Below, one piece after another: positions 1-11,229 of a DNA stretch of 62,000 bases. The notes under the pieces were generated by a model that was not told the origin of the DNA, ran no database searches, and saw nothing but the letters and a program-made list of their open reading frames with translations. The stretch is from NCBI RefSeq assembly GCF_000003815.2, contig NC_049987.1:10236307-10298306 (forward strand), written 5' to 3'. This DNA comes from Branchiostoma floridae (lineage: Eukaryota; Chordata; Leptocardii; Amphioxiformes; Branchiostomatidae). The position numbers were made by a program, and so were the translations under genes. Position 1 is the stretch's first letter, and each line of letters starts with the position of its first letter.

Positions 1-172
1 TAAAATCAAATAAGAGTGGGTAGGACACTATACTCCGTCAAGTAATGATAGTGGATGTCACGAGCAGACCACATGGCAAACTACATATGAATGCAGTGAA
101 GGGAACATAGAGAACAGCGCTGCGAACAGGGGTAACACAAACAATCTTAGAACCCTTATATAAACTGCCACG

Positions 173-231
173 CCCGGATATATCCGGCACACCTATACAT
201 GTCCTGTGTGCCGCGCCCGGATATATCCGGG
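173..231. repeat. two copies of a 15-16 bp palindrome
   Basis: CCCGGATATATCCGG occurs at 173-187 and CCCGGATATATCCGGG at 216-231. Each is a (near-)perfect palindrome, and each sits in a similar GCC(A/G)CG context. The pair lies just beyond the donor of the minus-strand exon at 329-550, so probably in its intron. Confidence 0.6.
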
Positions 232-328
232 ATAGGGTATTCCCCCGAAGTAGCATCTTTGCGCGCGTGTAGCGCATGAATTTCGACAGTTTCGTTCTTC
301 TGTCCACCAATAACATTAACAGAAGTAC

Positions 329-550
329 CCGATCTTCCACGGGGCGAAACTCCTCTTGAAATCGCCTCATGAGGTCATCTTGAATCTTCTGAAATGGCCG
401 AGTGCTCTCTCGCCAACAGTTGACCACCGTCTGAAGTCGATGACGAATCAGTTTGGCCACTTCTTCATTGACCACAGAGAAATCTTTTGCGATAGGTGCT
501 TCTTGCTCGGTCCACCTTGTGATAGTTTGTTCCTCGGTCATCAGGTACAT
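329..550 (-). CDS. coding exon of an unidentified gene
   Basis: I do not recognise this protein. The minus-strand frame opens at an ATG (550) and reads 74 codons of charged, probably helical sequence with a TRWTEQE start, an LIRHRLQTVVNCWRES stretch and a FQEEFRPVEDR end. A GT follows directly after VEDR (donor gtactt, read on the minus strand), which gives a phase-0 exon. The base pair just before the ATG is AG (caatag), so this could equally be an internal exon starting at 550. The composition of the frame beyond the donor is not protein-like, which supports a splice there. No partner exon was found toward coordinate 1, so the gene would continue off the left edge. It could also be a gene fragment. 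Confidence 0.4.
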
Positions 551-641
551 CTATTGACCATAAGTGGCAAGTCACAAACAAAAAGAACATCCAAAATATC
601 AATCGTTAAAGAGATCCATCAGTCACGTATGTATAATAATA

Positions 642-960
642 GTTACTACTAATTTTCTTCTAACAGTGACTGTCTTAAAGGTAAAGTACATACCTCCAAT
701 TTTCTTCATGTTTGACAGCAATCTTGATCACGGGGAACAATCCAGTCTCGATCTCGCAAGCCTGACCTAGTCCCGTGTTCTCTTGCGAGATCGAGACTGG
801 GTCATTCTCCGTGATCAAGATGTGCTGAAGCTGGTGTGTTACGCCAAAGGGCGGTTATGCTGGCTATATAGATACAGATGCAGATACAGATACAGACATC
901 GACAATTTTGATGTACTTTACCTTTAAAACAGTCACTGTGAGAAGAAAATTAGTAGTAAC
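642..960. mobile_element. nested foldback (MITE-like) element
   Basis: Outer arms 642-689 and 913-960 are inverted copies with 2 mismatches in 48. Inside them a second pair, 723-760 and 782-819, is inverted with about 4 mismatches in 38. No transposase frame is present, so it is non-autonomous or simply foldback DNA. No clear target-site duplication is visible. The stretch between the inner and outer right arms (about 835-900) carries a dispersed repeat tail also seen near 33450. Confidence 0.75.
835..900 (+). repeat. dispersed repeat tail (copy 1)
   Basis: The order TGTGTTACGCC, a GGTTA block, CTATATAGATA and GAT-rich repeats matches the stretch near 33455-33500 in the same orientation. This looks like the 3' end of a retroelement or SINE family. 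It lies within the foldback element. Confidence 0.4.
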
Positions 961-1090
961 CCAAAGATATCAATTTTTGATTTCCGAAGGCTGCCGTGAT
1001 TTGTAAATTCTTAGAGGGAGGTAGAGTCAGTAACGCTTTTCTGTATTTTAATTTCATTTAATTGAATTTCATACACTTTTATGCTAAGGT

Positions 1091-1381
1091 TGGTGCCGCG
1101 TAGCGTAGTGGTAGGGTGTTTTGTTGTCAAAGCCCACATTTACTGGTTCGAGTCCCCAGATATGATCCGATGTTGTGTCCGTGGGAAATGCAGTTTTCAC
1201 GAATTTTCTCACTTCATTATATGCGAATATTAGTTAGGTTGGGGACGTCCCTCAGATAGCACGTTATTAACGGTAGTTAAACTAGAAGTCCCGTGTTTGA
1301 GGAGATCCACACCTGGAGCAGCAGAAGAATCCTTCACATTTATGGACAAGTCTGGGGATCCATCCCAGTGTTAGTGGATCA
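1091..1381 (+). mobile_element. tRNA-derived SINE
   Basis: A polymerase III A-box-like stretch (TAGCGTAGTGGTAGG, 1101-1115) is followed by a B box (GGTTCGAGTCC, 1145-1155). Downstream comes a SINE body with TTGTGTCC..GGGAAA, GGGGACGTCCCTCAGATAG and GTCCCGTGTTTGAGGAGA. The same body motifs recur in diverged form in other copies in this window. The tRNA part does not close into a good acceptor stem, so it is not a functional tRNA gene. Confidence 0.7.
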
Positions 1382-1760
1382 AATAAACCTATCCGGATAT
1401 GCAGCTTGTACTGTTAAGTTCTAACAATTTCCCGGGTATGCAATGCAAACAAAGAAATGCAGTGAAACCTGTCCGAGCAACCGCCTGCCTGGCGCAGGCA
1501 ACCACCTGCCGTCAGAGGACACATTGAAACAGTCCCGTCCATTTTTACTCAGTTAAGACCCCCTCCCAAGCAACCACCTGTCTTCCCCAACCAGCAACCA
1601 CTTTGTTACCGTCCCAAAGGGTCATTCAACCTTGATTGACAGCAGCTATCAGCCATTTTATATGCGGAATTATGTGGGCACAGTTACCCTGGACTTTGAG
1701 ACTTCTTTTCCTTTTGGTTTCCTTAGGCCACTGTTCTTTAATGTAATTCTGGAAGAAGAG

Positions 1761-1860
1761 NNNNNNNNNNNNNNNNNNNNNNNNNNNNNNNNNNNNNNNN
1801 NNNNNNNNNNNNNNNNNNNNNNNNNNNNNNNNNNNNNNNNNNNNNNNNNNNNNNNNNNNN
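1761..1860. other. assembly gap, 100 N
   Basis: Exactly 100 N at the left border of the satellite array. A round size usually marks a gap of unknown length, so the copy number of the adjoining array cannot be trusted. Confidence 0.95.
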
Positions 1861-4836
1861 GACACTTTTTAAAAATCAACATTTTAAGTTGAGGTTAGAT
1901 GTGGTTAACTTTAAACGCGAATAACTCGCCTATAACAAGAGCTATCAAAAAAACGGATTGTAGTGTTCAACTCCCCACAAAGAGACCTTTCCAATGAAAC
2001 ATTAGTTTGCCAATTTCTGACGCTTTTTAAAAATCAACATTTTATGTTGAGGTTAGATGTGGTTAACTTTAAACGCGAATAACTCGCCTATAACAAGAGC
2101 TAGCAAAAAACGGATTGCAGTGTCAAACTCCCCACAAAGAGACATTTCTATTGATACCATAGTTTGCCGATTTCTGACACTTTTTAAAAATCAACATTTT
2201 AAGATGAGGTTAGGGGGACTTAGCTATAAACGCGAATAACTCGCCTATAACAAGAGCTATCAAAAAACGGATTGCAGTGTTCAACTCCCCACAAAGAGAC
2301 CTTTCCAATGATACCATAGTTTGCCAATTTCCGACACGTTTTAAAAATCAACATTTTAAGTTGAGGTTAGATGTGGTTAACTTTAAACGCGAATAACTCC
2401 CCTATAACAAGAGGTATCAAAAACGGATTGTAGTGTTCAACTCCCCACAAAGAGACCCTTCCAAGGATACTTTAGTTTGCCAATTTCCGACACGTTTTAA
2501 AAATCAACATTTTAAGTTGAGGTTAGATGTGGTTAACTTCAAACGCCGATAACTCACCTATAACAAGAGCTATCAAAAAACGGATTGCAGTGTTCAACTC
2601 CCCACAAAGGGACCTTTCCAATGAAACATTAGTTTGCCGATTTCTGACGCTTTTTAAAAATCAACATTTTAAGTTAAGGTTAGATGTGGTTAACTTTAAA
2701 CGCGAATAACTCCCCTATAACAAGAGGTATCAAAAACGGATTGTAGTGTTCAACTCCCCACAAAGAGACCTTTCCAATGAAACATTAGTTTGCCAATTTC
2801 TGACACTTTTTAACAATCAACATTTTAAGTTGAGGTTAGATTTGGTTAACTTTAAACGCGAATAACTCGCCTATAACAAGAGCTATCAAAAAACGGATTG
2901 CAGTGTTCAACTCCCCACAAAGAGACCTTTGCAATGATACCATAGATTGCCGATTTCTGACGCTTTTTAAAAATCAACATTTTAAGTTGAGGTTAGATGT
3001 GGTTAACTTTAAACGCGAATAACTCGCCTATAACAAGAGCTAGCAAAAAACGGATTGCAGTGTCAAACTCCCCACAAAGAGACATTTCTTTTGATACCAT
3101 AGTTTGCCGATTTCTGACACTTTTTAAAAATCAACATTTTAAGATGAGGTTAGGGGGACTTAGCTATAAACGCGAATAACTCGCCTATAACAAGAGCTAT
3201 CAAAAAACGGATTGCAGTGTTCAACTCCCCACAAAGAGACCTTTCCAATGATACCATAGTTTGCCAATTTCCGACACGTTTTAAAAATCAACATTTTAAG
3301 TTGAGGTTAGATGTGGTTAACTTTAAACGCGAATAACTCCCCTATAACAAGAGGTATCAAAAACGGATTGTAGTGTTCAACTCCCCACAAAGAGACCTTT
3401 CCAATAATACCATGGTTTGCCAATTTCTGACACGTTTTAAAAATCAACATTTTAAGTTGAGGTTAAATGTGGTTAACTTCAAACGCTAATAACTCGCCTA
3501 TAACAAGAGCTATCAAAAAACGGATTGCAGTGTTCAACTCCCCACAAAGAGACGTTTCTAATGATACATTAGTTTGCCAATTTTTGTCATTTTTTAAAAA
3601 TCAACATTTTAAGTTGAGGTTAGATGTGGTTAACTTTAAACGCGAATAACTCCCCTATAACAAGAGCTATCGAAAAACGGATTGTAGTGTTCAACTCCCC
3701 GCAAAGAGACATTTCCAATGATACCATAGTTTGCCAATTTCTGACGCTTTTTAAAAATCAACATTTTAAGTTGAGGTTAGATGTGGTTAACTTTAAACGC
3801 AAATAACTCGCCTATAACAATAGGTATCAAAAAACGGATTGTAGTGTTCATCTCCCCACAAAGAGACATTTCTAATGAAACCATAGTTTGCCTATTTCGG
3901 ACACTTTTTAAAAATCAATATTTTGGGTCGCGGTTAGGGGGACTTCGCTATAAACGCGACTAACTCGCCTATAACAAGAGCTATCAAAAAACGAATTGTA
4001 GTGTTCAACTCCCCACAAAGAGACCTTTCCAATGATACCATAGTTTGCCAATTTCTGACACGTTTTAAAAATCAACATTTTAAGTTGAGGTTAAATGTGG
4101 TTAACTTCAAACGCTAATAACTCGGCTATAACAAGAGCTATCAAAAAACGGATTGCAGTGTTCAACTCCCCACAAAGAGACGTTTCCAATGATACATTAG
4201 TTTGCCAATTTCTGTCACTTTTTAAAAATCAACATTTTAAGTTGAGGTTAGATGTGGTTAACTTTAAACGCGAATAACTCCCCTATAACAAGAGCTATCG
4301 AAAAACGGATTGTAGTGTTCAACTCCCCACAAAGAGACATTTCCAATGATACCATAGTTTGCCAATTTCTGACGCTTTTTAAAAATCAACATTTTAAGTT
4401 GAGGTTAGATGTGGTTAACTTAAAACGCGAATAACTCGCCTATAACAAGAGCTATCGAAAAACGGATTGTAGTGTTCAACTCCCCGCAAAGAGACATTTC
4501 CAATGATACCATAGTTTGCCAATTTCTGACGCTTTTTAAAAATCAACATTTTAAGTTGAGGTTAGATGTGGTTAACTTAAAACGCGAATAACTCGCCTAT
4601 AACAAGAGCTATCAAAAAACGGATTGTAGTGTTCAACTCCCCACAAAGAGACATTTTCAATGATACCATAGTTGTACAATTTCTGACACTTTTTAAAAAT
4701 CAACATTTTAAGTTGAGGTTAGGGGTACTTAGCTATAAACGCGAATAACTCGCCTATAACAAGAGCTATCAAAAAACGGATTGTAGTGTTCAACTCCCCA
4801 TAAAGAGACATTTCTAATGAAACCATAGTTTGCCTA
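1861..4836. repeat. satellite array, about 157-bp unit, about 19 copies
   Basis: The landmark ATGTGGTTAACTT recurs at 1899, 2057, 2371, 2527, 2684, 2997, 3467, 3624, 3781, 4095, 4252 and elsewhere at multiples of about 157 bp. Units share TTTTTAAAAATCAACATTTT and CAACTCCCCACAAAGAGAC. There is higher-order structure: the segment at 2057 is repeated almost identically at 2997 (940 bp, six units), and a variant unit with GGGGGACTTAGCTATAAACGC occurs near 2210, 3150, 3935 and (diverged) 4720. Short frames of 60 codons recur in every other unit but reflect the repeat, not a gene. A truncated copy of the unit remains at about 4943-4972. Confidence 0.95.
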
Positions 4837-4845
4837 CGATACGGG

Positions 4846-4893
4846 AACGGTGGATCTCAGATCATGAGTAACGGTGGATCTCAGATCATGAGT
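4846..4893. repeat. 24-bp direct duplication
   Basis: Two perfect 24-bp copies (AACGGTGGATCTCAGATCATGAGT) lie head to tail at 4846-4869 and 4870-4893, right where the satellite ends. Confidence 0.9.
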
Positions 4894-5089
4894 AACTACT
4901 ATTTGGCGTATAATCCGAATATATCCACATACATGGTATTACAAAAAACGGATTGTAGTGTTCAACTCCCCACCACTTTTAAATCGACCACTTTTTGGAA
5001 GTCATCACACTATAAAACCGAGGTCTATTAAATTTAATTTGAATATGGGGAATTTTTTTTACTAACCTGCGATTTTAAGCATATTGTTT

Positions 5090-5900
5090 TCAAAAGATAT
5101 ATCCATTTTCAAAACATATGTGTACTTAATTTGACTGCTTTAAAAAAACATCGCATTTTCAAAACATATATGGATTTAATATGACTGCTTTTAAAAATAT
5201 ATATCCCATTTCAAAAACATATATAACGTTACGTTTTTTGTGACAGTGTTTCTGCTTCGTAGTTTTCGCGGAATTTGGAACGTGCAGTTTTAGAGATTGC
5301 ATTACACTGTGAACAGCAGTACATTTGTATCCCGTCATTTTCGAGGCTCCAGGCATGTCGGATTTTTATGGACATTCACTCTTTCCTAGAGATTTTCGCG
5401 AAACTTGAAACGAACAATTTTCGAGATTTGCGACCTTGCGTTTCATGGATCACCTTATTTTATGGCACCATGCATTTATCATTTGGAGATATTCGCGGAA
5501 TTTGAAACTACAACTTTCGAGCCTGCATTTCATTTGGAACGGTCGTACACTTGGATCCAGTCATTTTCGAGGTACGATGAATTTTGACATTGTGATCGAC
5601 ATTCCGTCTTTTCTGGAGATTCCCGCGGAATTTAAAACGTACAATTTCGGGCTTATGTTTCCAGTGTCAGGTGTCAGGATCCAATCGTACAGTTTTCGAG
5701 CATTTCGAGCTTTCATCCAGATCATTTGAGGCGGGTGTCATTTTGATCCCACCATTTTCGACGCATCAGGCTTTTCTCAATTGGATCGGCATCCAATGTT
5801 TTCTAGAGATTTTAGCGGAATTTGAAATCTTGCATTGCATTTGAAAGAGTTTACATTTTGATCGAGGCACCAGCTATTCTACATTTTGATCGGCATTCCA
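5090..5900. repeat. AT-rich and degenerate short repeats
   Basis: From 5108 to about 5225, roughly 55-bp units share CATTTTCAAAACATAT and TTAATNTGACTGCTTT. From about 5260 to 5830 a block of the form TTCGCGGAATTTGAAACGTACAATTTTCGAG recurs near 5263, 5391, 5489, 5619 and 5808 (last copy truncated). Spacing is irregular, at 98-190 bp. Both look like decayed tandem repeats. Open frames here contain only repeat-derived peptide. Confidence 0.6.
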
Positions 5901-6850
5901 TCTTCTCCGGACTAATACTTTTTCACATGAGGATGGAAATGTTCAAACTAGACCTTTTAGCCATGGCCTATTTCTAATTGGTACCCTATTTCGGCCACAT
6001 TGACTCATCCTGACGGTTCCATCAACAGCCTCCGCGTTTTATGTGGAGGAAGGTTGATAGTTGTGGACAAGATGACGTCCCAAATTCCCTCAGCAATGGA
6101 GGTACACCTTGACGTGGTGCTGGGGCTTTTGCCAAGATGCCTCCCCTAAATTAAGCAAAAACATGGAGTATTTCATCACATCTCCAAGAGAAGGAAGAAA
6201 GAAGCTGAAGAGACATCAAGGTAAGTGGGGAAAATTATGTTTGGCTCAAGTTTTGTTTTCGCATTGTCGAAAACTAGAAGTTGTAGGTGTTCGATTGACC
6301 TGCTATAATCACCATGGTGGCAGACGCTCCATTCGTTGGAGTTGAGTAATTAATAGCGCCCCCTTCTGAAAATGTTTCTGTATGCAAGCTGTGTGTTAAC
6401 AATTCAAGCATTTGCCCGCAAGGCTTCGGGGTGTTACGTTTTGGGAATACATTTTGGAGTAAATGAAATAGGAAACATTGAATACAGTAGTATTGTATTT
6501 CGATATATAATATATCTATCGACATATTTGAACGTGTGTCAGAGAGTAAATTGATGACCGACTAAGAAGCGTAAATATCTATCAGTAAGTAATTATATAT
6601 AGAGAGAGAGAGAGATAGATAGATAACGAGCATATAGCCATGTTAAATAGGCATAGTTTCATAGGCAAACCCGTTGCTAGATCAAGTTCAACCCAATCAC
6701 TTAGAAAGCTCCCTACAGAAGCTGACGTGTTTTTGGATCGGTGCCAAATTGTGGCGCACCCACTTACTATTCAAATACGCTTTGTCAAGCCGGAACGCCC
6801 TACCTAAGCATTATGTTTCGTCCACTGTGAAAGCCACTCACCGGGCCATC
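5900..6850. other. gene-free stretch upstream of gene 1
   Basis: No coding exon recognised. It contains a short AG/GATA microsatellite at about 6600-6626. An open frame runs from 6674 into the first exon of gene 1, but only through a TTG codon, and its composition becomes protein-like only after the ATG at 6851. The promoter and any 5' noncoding exon of gene 1 should lie here. No TATA element was obvious. Confidence 0.5.
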
Positions 6851-9660
6851 ATGGGCAGAGGTGTAAACGTTGCCGGTTTCATTCGCCAAACCAAGGGTTT
6901 CTCGTCAGAGAATAAGCGTTCGGCAGACATTATCGCCGAAGTGTTGGAGAAAGTATCGGCGGATCGAACAAAAATCTCCGAATTTGAAAGACAGAATAAG
7001 AACTCTACTGAATGGGCTGGTTTATCCACCTTGAAAGGTGTGAACCAAAGTTTACGTGATGAATGTCAGTCCTGTGCCGAGAAAATAAGGTATGTTTGCG
7101 TTACTCTCCTGAGTCCTACAAACGTATACACAGCAATAAGTGTATTTTACAATAGCTATTAATTTTTCAGTTTGAAGTTGAAGTTGTACATTGTCATTGG
7201 TTGTCTTGCTGAATAGCTATATGGCTTTTTTTAGTTACTATCGTGCAAGATGCTTCTTAGCTTTAAACCCAAGGTTGATCGAAATATAATACGTTTCCCC
7301 TCCTGTACCACATAAACCATTCTGTAGCGGTCTGGATAGATAACAATATTTGCTAAGACAGAAATCTATGTTTATCAGGAGGAATGCGGAGAAACAGAAG
7401 GAAGAATATCGCTACATCTGGGAAACCATCATCGCAACTAAGCGAGGTGTATCAGACTTTCTAGACAAGCATGGCCTGGGGCAGTACACATCCTCTCTCA
7501 CAGAATTCGGCTACGAGGAGGTCGAGGACTTGCTAGATGCTGAAATAAAGACAGGTAAGACAAATATGAATTAATCTGTTAAGCATTTTAACGACCAAGT
7601 ACATGCTGCTGGTCAACGAATTAAACAATAAAAATTCATGTATTGACAGCGAGAAGTATTTCAAGGAATTGCATTGGGAGCAAAGTCAAATTACATATAA
7701 AGTCAAGTTTGGGATACTGTTGTCTAAGAGACATTTTTGATATGTCTGGAGAAAGAGAAAATTCCTTATAAAGTCACATGTTTATTCTTCAGATGGGGAT
7801 CTTGCTGACGATCGCTGTTGGGTTGTACTTGATGGTCAGCGACTTCAAATGCCTTGTCAGCATCTAAGAACTCTAAGACAGGAAATCAACAACCTTCGTA
7901 AGTTTTTGTTTTCTTTTACTAGTGGCTAATGTTACATCAGTACTGGTCAACCAGTAAACCATATACAATTTCATTTAACTCATTATTCAGCACATCTCAG
8001 TATAATAAGTCCACACTCCTAGCTATGAACTAGCCACATTGGCACCGTATTTAAAAACTTAACAGGGTTCCAAATACCAGGTTGCGAAGCCACTTTTTTG
8101 GTGCAACTTAATTGGTTTCAAACTCAGGAAGCGTTTGCCTTTGCATTGACACTATTTTGCTTAAAAGAAAGGCAAGTGTTGTTTTAAATCCGGTACTGTG
8201 ATAGCTTTGTTAATTTTGTGAATTTGCAAAAACTTTAAATCTAAAGCAGTGGAAGAAGAACAAGTGTTCATTAATCAAACCTTCACTCCACTTTGTTTAG
8301 AGAAGTCACAAAGACATACCCAACTTCCCCACATTCACAGACGAACAGAAAGCCACGTTCCTTTTAAAATCACAGAACCCACAATTTATTTTAAAAAGGG
8401 GGGCTTTTCGCCTTTTTCTTCTTCTTCCAGAAAAGCCAATTAATTAACCTGTTTATAGATATATCCAACACCATGGCCAGTAAACTTTCTTTATTGTAGT
8501 GTAAATTTTTTACCCTTGCAAAGGGGTCAAATTTATGTGGTATCCTTTTATATATAGTTCCAAATCTGGGGCGACTATTAGCGTGATACCCGAAAAGCAT
8601 GTTACCCAGAAGTCTCCTCACTACTAAAACTAGATAAGGCATGCTGTTAACCGAATATCCAGGAGTAAGGAGAGTTACTCAAATTGTATAGTTTCCCTTA
8701 GCTATTTTATGCCTTCCTTACAGGTAAACGAATCGTCAACATCCCCCATCGCATGAAGAACATCATCAGCAATGCAAATGAGGCAGCAAGTATCAGCAAC
8801 CGGTTCCTGGAAGCTTGTCGGGATTCAGTTAACCGTACAAGAAGGCTGGAAAATGAAACTAGGGCCGCACACGATCGTACAAGATATCATAAAGCCTTAA
8901 CAACCGCTGCAACAGGGTTACAATTCGCATTAGCTGGCACTTTAGTAGCTGTTACAGGCGGCGTAGTTTTCTTAACCGGTAGTATTCTTGCCACTACTGT
9001 TGGTGCCGGTGCAGCAGGAGTCTTTGGTGCTGTTGGCGCTGCTGTTGGTGCCGGTGGTGTAGGAGTCGGTGGTGCCGCTGCCGCAGCTGGCACCGGTGCA
9101 GTAGGAGTAGGGATTCTTCAGCTGGCAGGCCTGTTGATTGCTGGTATGTATGTATTAGCACATTAATAACTAGACTAGAGATGTATTTGAGTGACATTTT
9201 CGTAGCAAACTAGAGGCTGATTCAATTACAGCATCATTTTTGCAAAATTTATGTAAAAAGAGTGTAATAAATGTGTAACAAAATGTATTCTATTTGTCCT
9301 ACAGAAATTTTTAGTGTCGCATTCAAAGAAAAAATGATTGACAACTTGAAAGACCACCAGAGGAAAATGGGCGAGAAGGCTCAAGAGCTCAAGAGGCAAT
9401 GGCTCAACGACATCCACGCATGCGTTAAAGAGATGGAAAGTAATAGCTCTGTCGTGAAGCACAAGTTGGTCATCCTTCCATCGTCTGCAAACAGTATTCG
9501 GTCAGAATTTGAAACAATTTTTGAAAATATTGATACTCTACAGTCTAATGCCAAGAAGTATGAGTCAGGATATTTTCAGAGTGGTCATGGAAGCAGTACC
9601 TATTGTTTAGCTTGTGGAACAAGTCCGTGCCGTTTGAAAACGTTACTCAAAAATATGTAA
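6851..9660 (+). CDS. gene 1: SAM-like plus Gly/Ala-rich hydrophobic protein (431 aa)
   Basis: I do not recognise a named family. Predicted exons are 6851-7089, 7379-7554, 7793-7897, 8724-9143 and 9305-9660. All borders are GT/AG and phases agree (2,1,1,1), giving 432 codons with stop. Residues 1-80 are polar and helical. Residues about 103-173 are SAM-like (FLDKHGLGQYTSSL, then GQRLQ and a final helix). Residues 184-230 are a charged helix. Residues 232-313 are a long Gly/Ala/Val hydrophobic segment with Gly every 3-4 residues, likely a membrane hairpin. Residues 314-431 are helical with RQWLNDIH. The start at 6851 gives a first exon of 239 nt, identical in length to gene 3's. The likely role is membrane-associated self-assembly (inference). 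The C-terminus is uncertain: see the alternative last exon at 9697. Confidence 0.75.
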
Positions 9661-9696
9661 AGAACAAGGCATGCAGACTTTTCTTCCTCTCTATAG

Positions 9697-9785
9697 GTCA
9701 TAAAGATGCAAACACAGATATGGTCCAGCAAAATCAGAGTACTCCCAGCGAGTGTACCGAAATTCATCACTTATACAACAACTGA
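9697..9785 (+). CDS. alternative last exon of gene 1
   Basis: An acceptor (ctatag) at 9696 precedes an open frame reading HKDANTDMVQQNQ to a TGA at 9783-9785. A phase-1 donor at 9596 (A|GTACCT) in the fifth exon would join in frame and replace the Cys-containing tail ending at 9660. The donor is weak, so this is a possible isoform or the real end of the gene. The sequence does not decide. Confidence 0.3.
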
Positions 9786-9944
9786 TGTTTAGAATTTAGA
9801 AATGTTTAGAAATGTTTAGAACATTGTTAGAACACCTCTATAGTTACCTGTGTTGTTTATTTTAGAACACCTTAGCCGTTACCTTTTTTGTTTATTTAGA
9901 ACATAAGAATTATTCCTTGTTTCAAGAAATTGTTTGTCTTCATT

Positions 9945-10005
9945 TTCTTTTCACTGAGGAAGGAAGGCGGACGCCTTCCGAAACGTCTGTATAAAAATAA
10001 AGTAT
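9945..10005 (+). repeat. retroelement 3'-end-like hairpin with AATAAA
   Basis: GAGGAAGGAAGGCGGACGCC is followed by TTCCGAAACGTC and then AATAAA at 9996-10001. This arrangement (short GGAAGGC..GCCTTCC hairpin, GAAACG, polyadenylation signal) is typical of Penelope-like or similar retroelement tails. The AATAAA may also serve gene 1. Confidence 0.35.
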
Positions 10006-10019
10006 CCAGAAGTAAAGAT

Positions 10020-10571
10020 TTATTCGTCTTCAATAACAACTGATATAGTACTATAAGAAACATCTTCAAATATACAGAAGATATAGCATTTATAAACAAT
10101 CTGACAGTACTAGTGCGCGTAAGAAAATACCCCATGGCTCTGTCAATGTACATATTTGTCATAATGTATCAATATCACATAACTGTTGACTTGTCTCTTT
10201 GTTGAGATGTCTGCTTTGTTATTAGCACTAATAGTACTTTTGGTGTGTTTCTTAATTAGCATTGTGTGATACTTTGATCATGGAATGATAAAGAAAGTAT
10301 TTATATATTTATTTCTGTATTCTTTTACCAGGGTAAGCTCCCAGGGTAAGCACTGCTTTTCAGGGAGACCCTGGATACACATACAAATAGCACATACATA
10401 CAATGCAATAGAATATAATATTTACAGAGCACAACATATCATCAAACACAAAAAAATGTTCTTATTCGTGTCCATATCCGTGCAAAGTCGTTAAGTCTTG
10501 GAGGTCAGAGGTCACACAATTCTCTTGCACAGTGTTTTAAATGTTGGTATGGATAAAACAGTTTCCACATC
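10020..10571. other. gene-free stretch, part of a decayed retroelement
   Basis: No exon seen. The right part is probably the 3' flank of the reverse-transcriptase remnant on the minus strand at 10572-10706. The rest holds nothing I can identify. Confidence 0.4.
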
Positions 10572-10706
10572 TTAGTGGAGTGAATTCCAGCTTTCTGCAC
10601 CTCTATATGCAAATGGTCTTTTCCCAGATTTCAGCATTCGCAAAGACTGATTCAAACTGTGTCTGGTAGTATAACTATGAGGTTCTTGTGTTCTGCTAAA
10701 ACATTT
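10572..10706 (-). pseudogene. reverse-transcriptase C-terminal remnant (non-LTR retrotransposon)
   Basis: A minus-strand frame of 44 codons ending at a TAA reads CFSRTQEPHSYTTRHSLNQ, followed by SGKRPFAYRGAESWNSL. The R-x-T..H-S-x-x-T-R motif and the (F/S)xxRGAxxWNSLP motif are typical of the end of the reverse-transcriptase domain in LINE-type elements. The frame stops where the family normally continues, and no intact upstream domain is present, so this is a dead fragment. Confidence 0.6.
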
Positions 10707-11229
10707 AGATACTCGGTTAACAGATTATACACTGAGTTGTATAAAATGTGTACGTTACCATTTGTCCCCTTCATATCGTTCAACTGAATATAAGTAGACA
10801 TGAATGAAGAACCCTGTCATTGAAAAACACACAACAACCCTTCTTCTCTTTCTGAGAAGTACATATTGTGTCCTATACCGATGTTATTGTTGTTGTGGTG
10901 GTGGTTGGAATTTGAAATACATGCCACGGTGTATCCCTCTGACTCTCTGACTATGGATCACTTAGATAATCTATATAATACAGTTGCAAGATTACTTCTT
11001 AATGTAAAATAAAGTGTTGCATTCAAGCTTAATCCAGTGTTGGTCAGAACACTATTGCTATATATCAGAATATCCCTTTAGTCTCCCTTTGCAATATTAA
11101 CAGATACGCCATGGTCAGCATAGAAGAGTTGTTGCACCCATTTCATGTCAACAACAAGGACTAATCACTGACAACAACGTGAATGTAGGTGTCTTCAAAA
11201 ATGACATAATGTATAAGAGCAGTGGATTA

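Noticed and set aside
2057-4434. Series of 60-codon frames starting MWLT
   Set aside because: They recur with the satellite period and end at the same repeat stop; the unit length is not a multiple of three. They are by-products of the tandem repeat.
8887-9197. Minus-strand Ala/Pro- and His/Gln-rich frames
   Set aside because: Antisense of the Gly/Ala codon run in exon 4 of gene 1. The same applies to the minus frame at 21198-21524 in gene 3.
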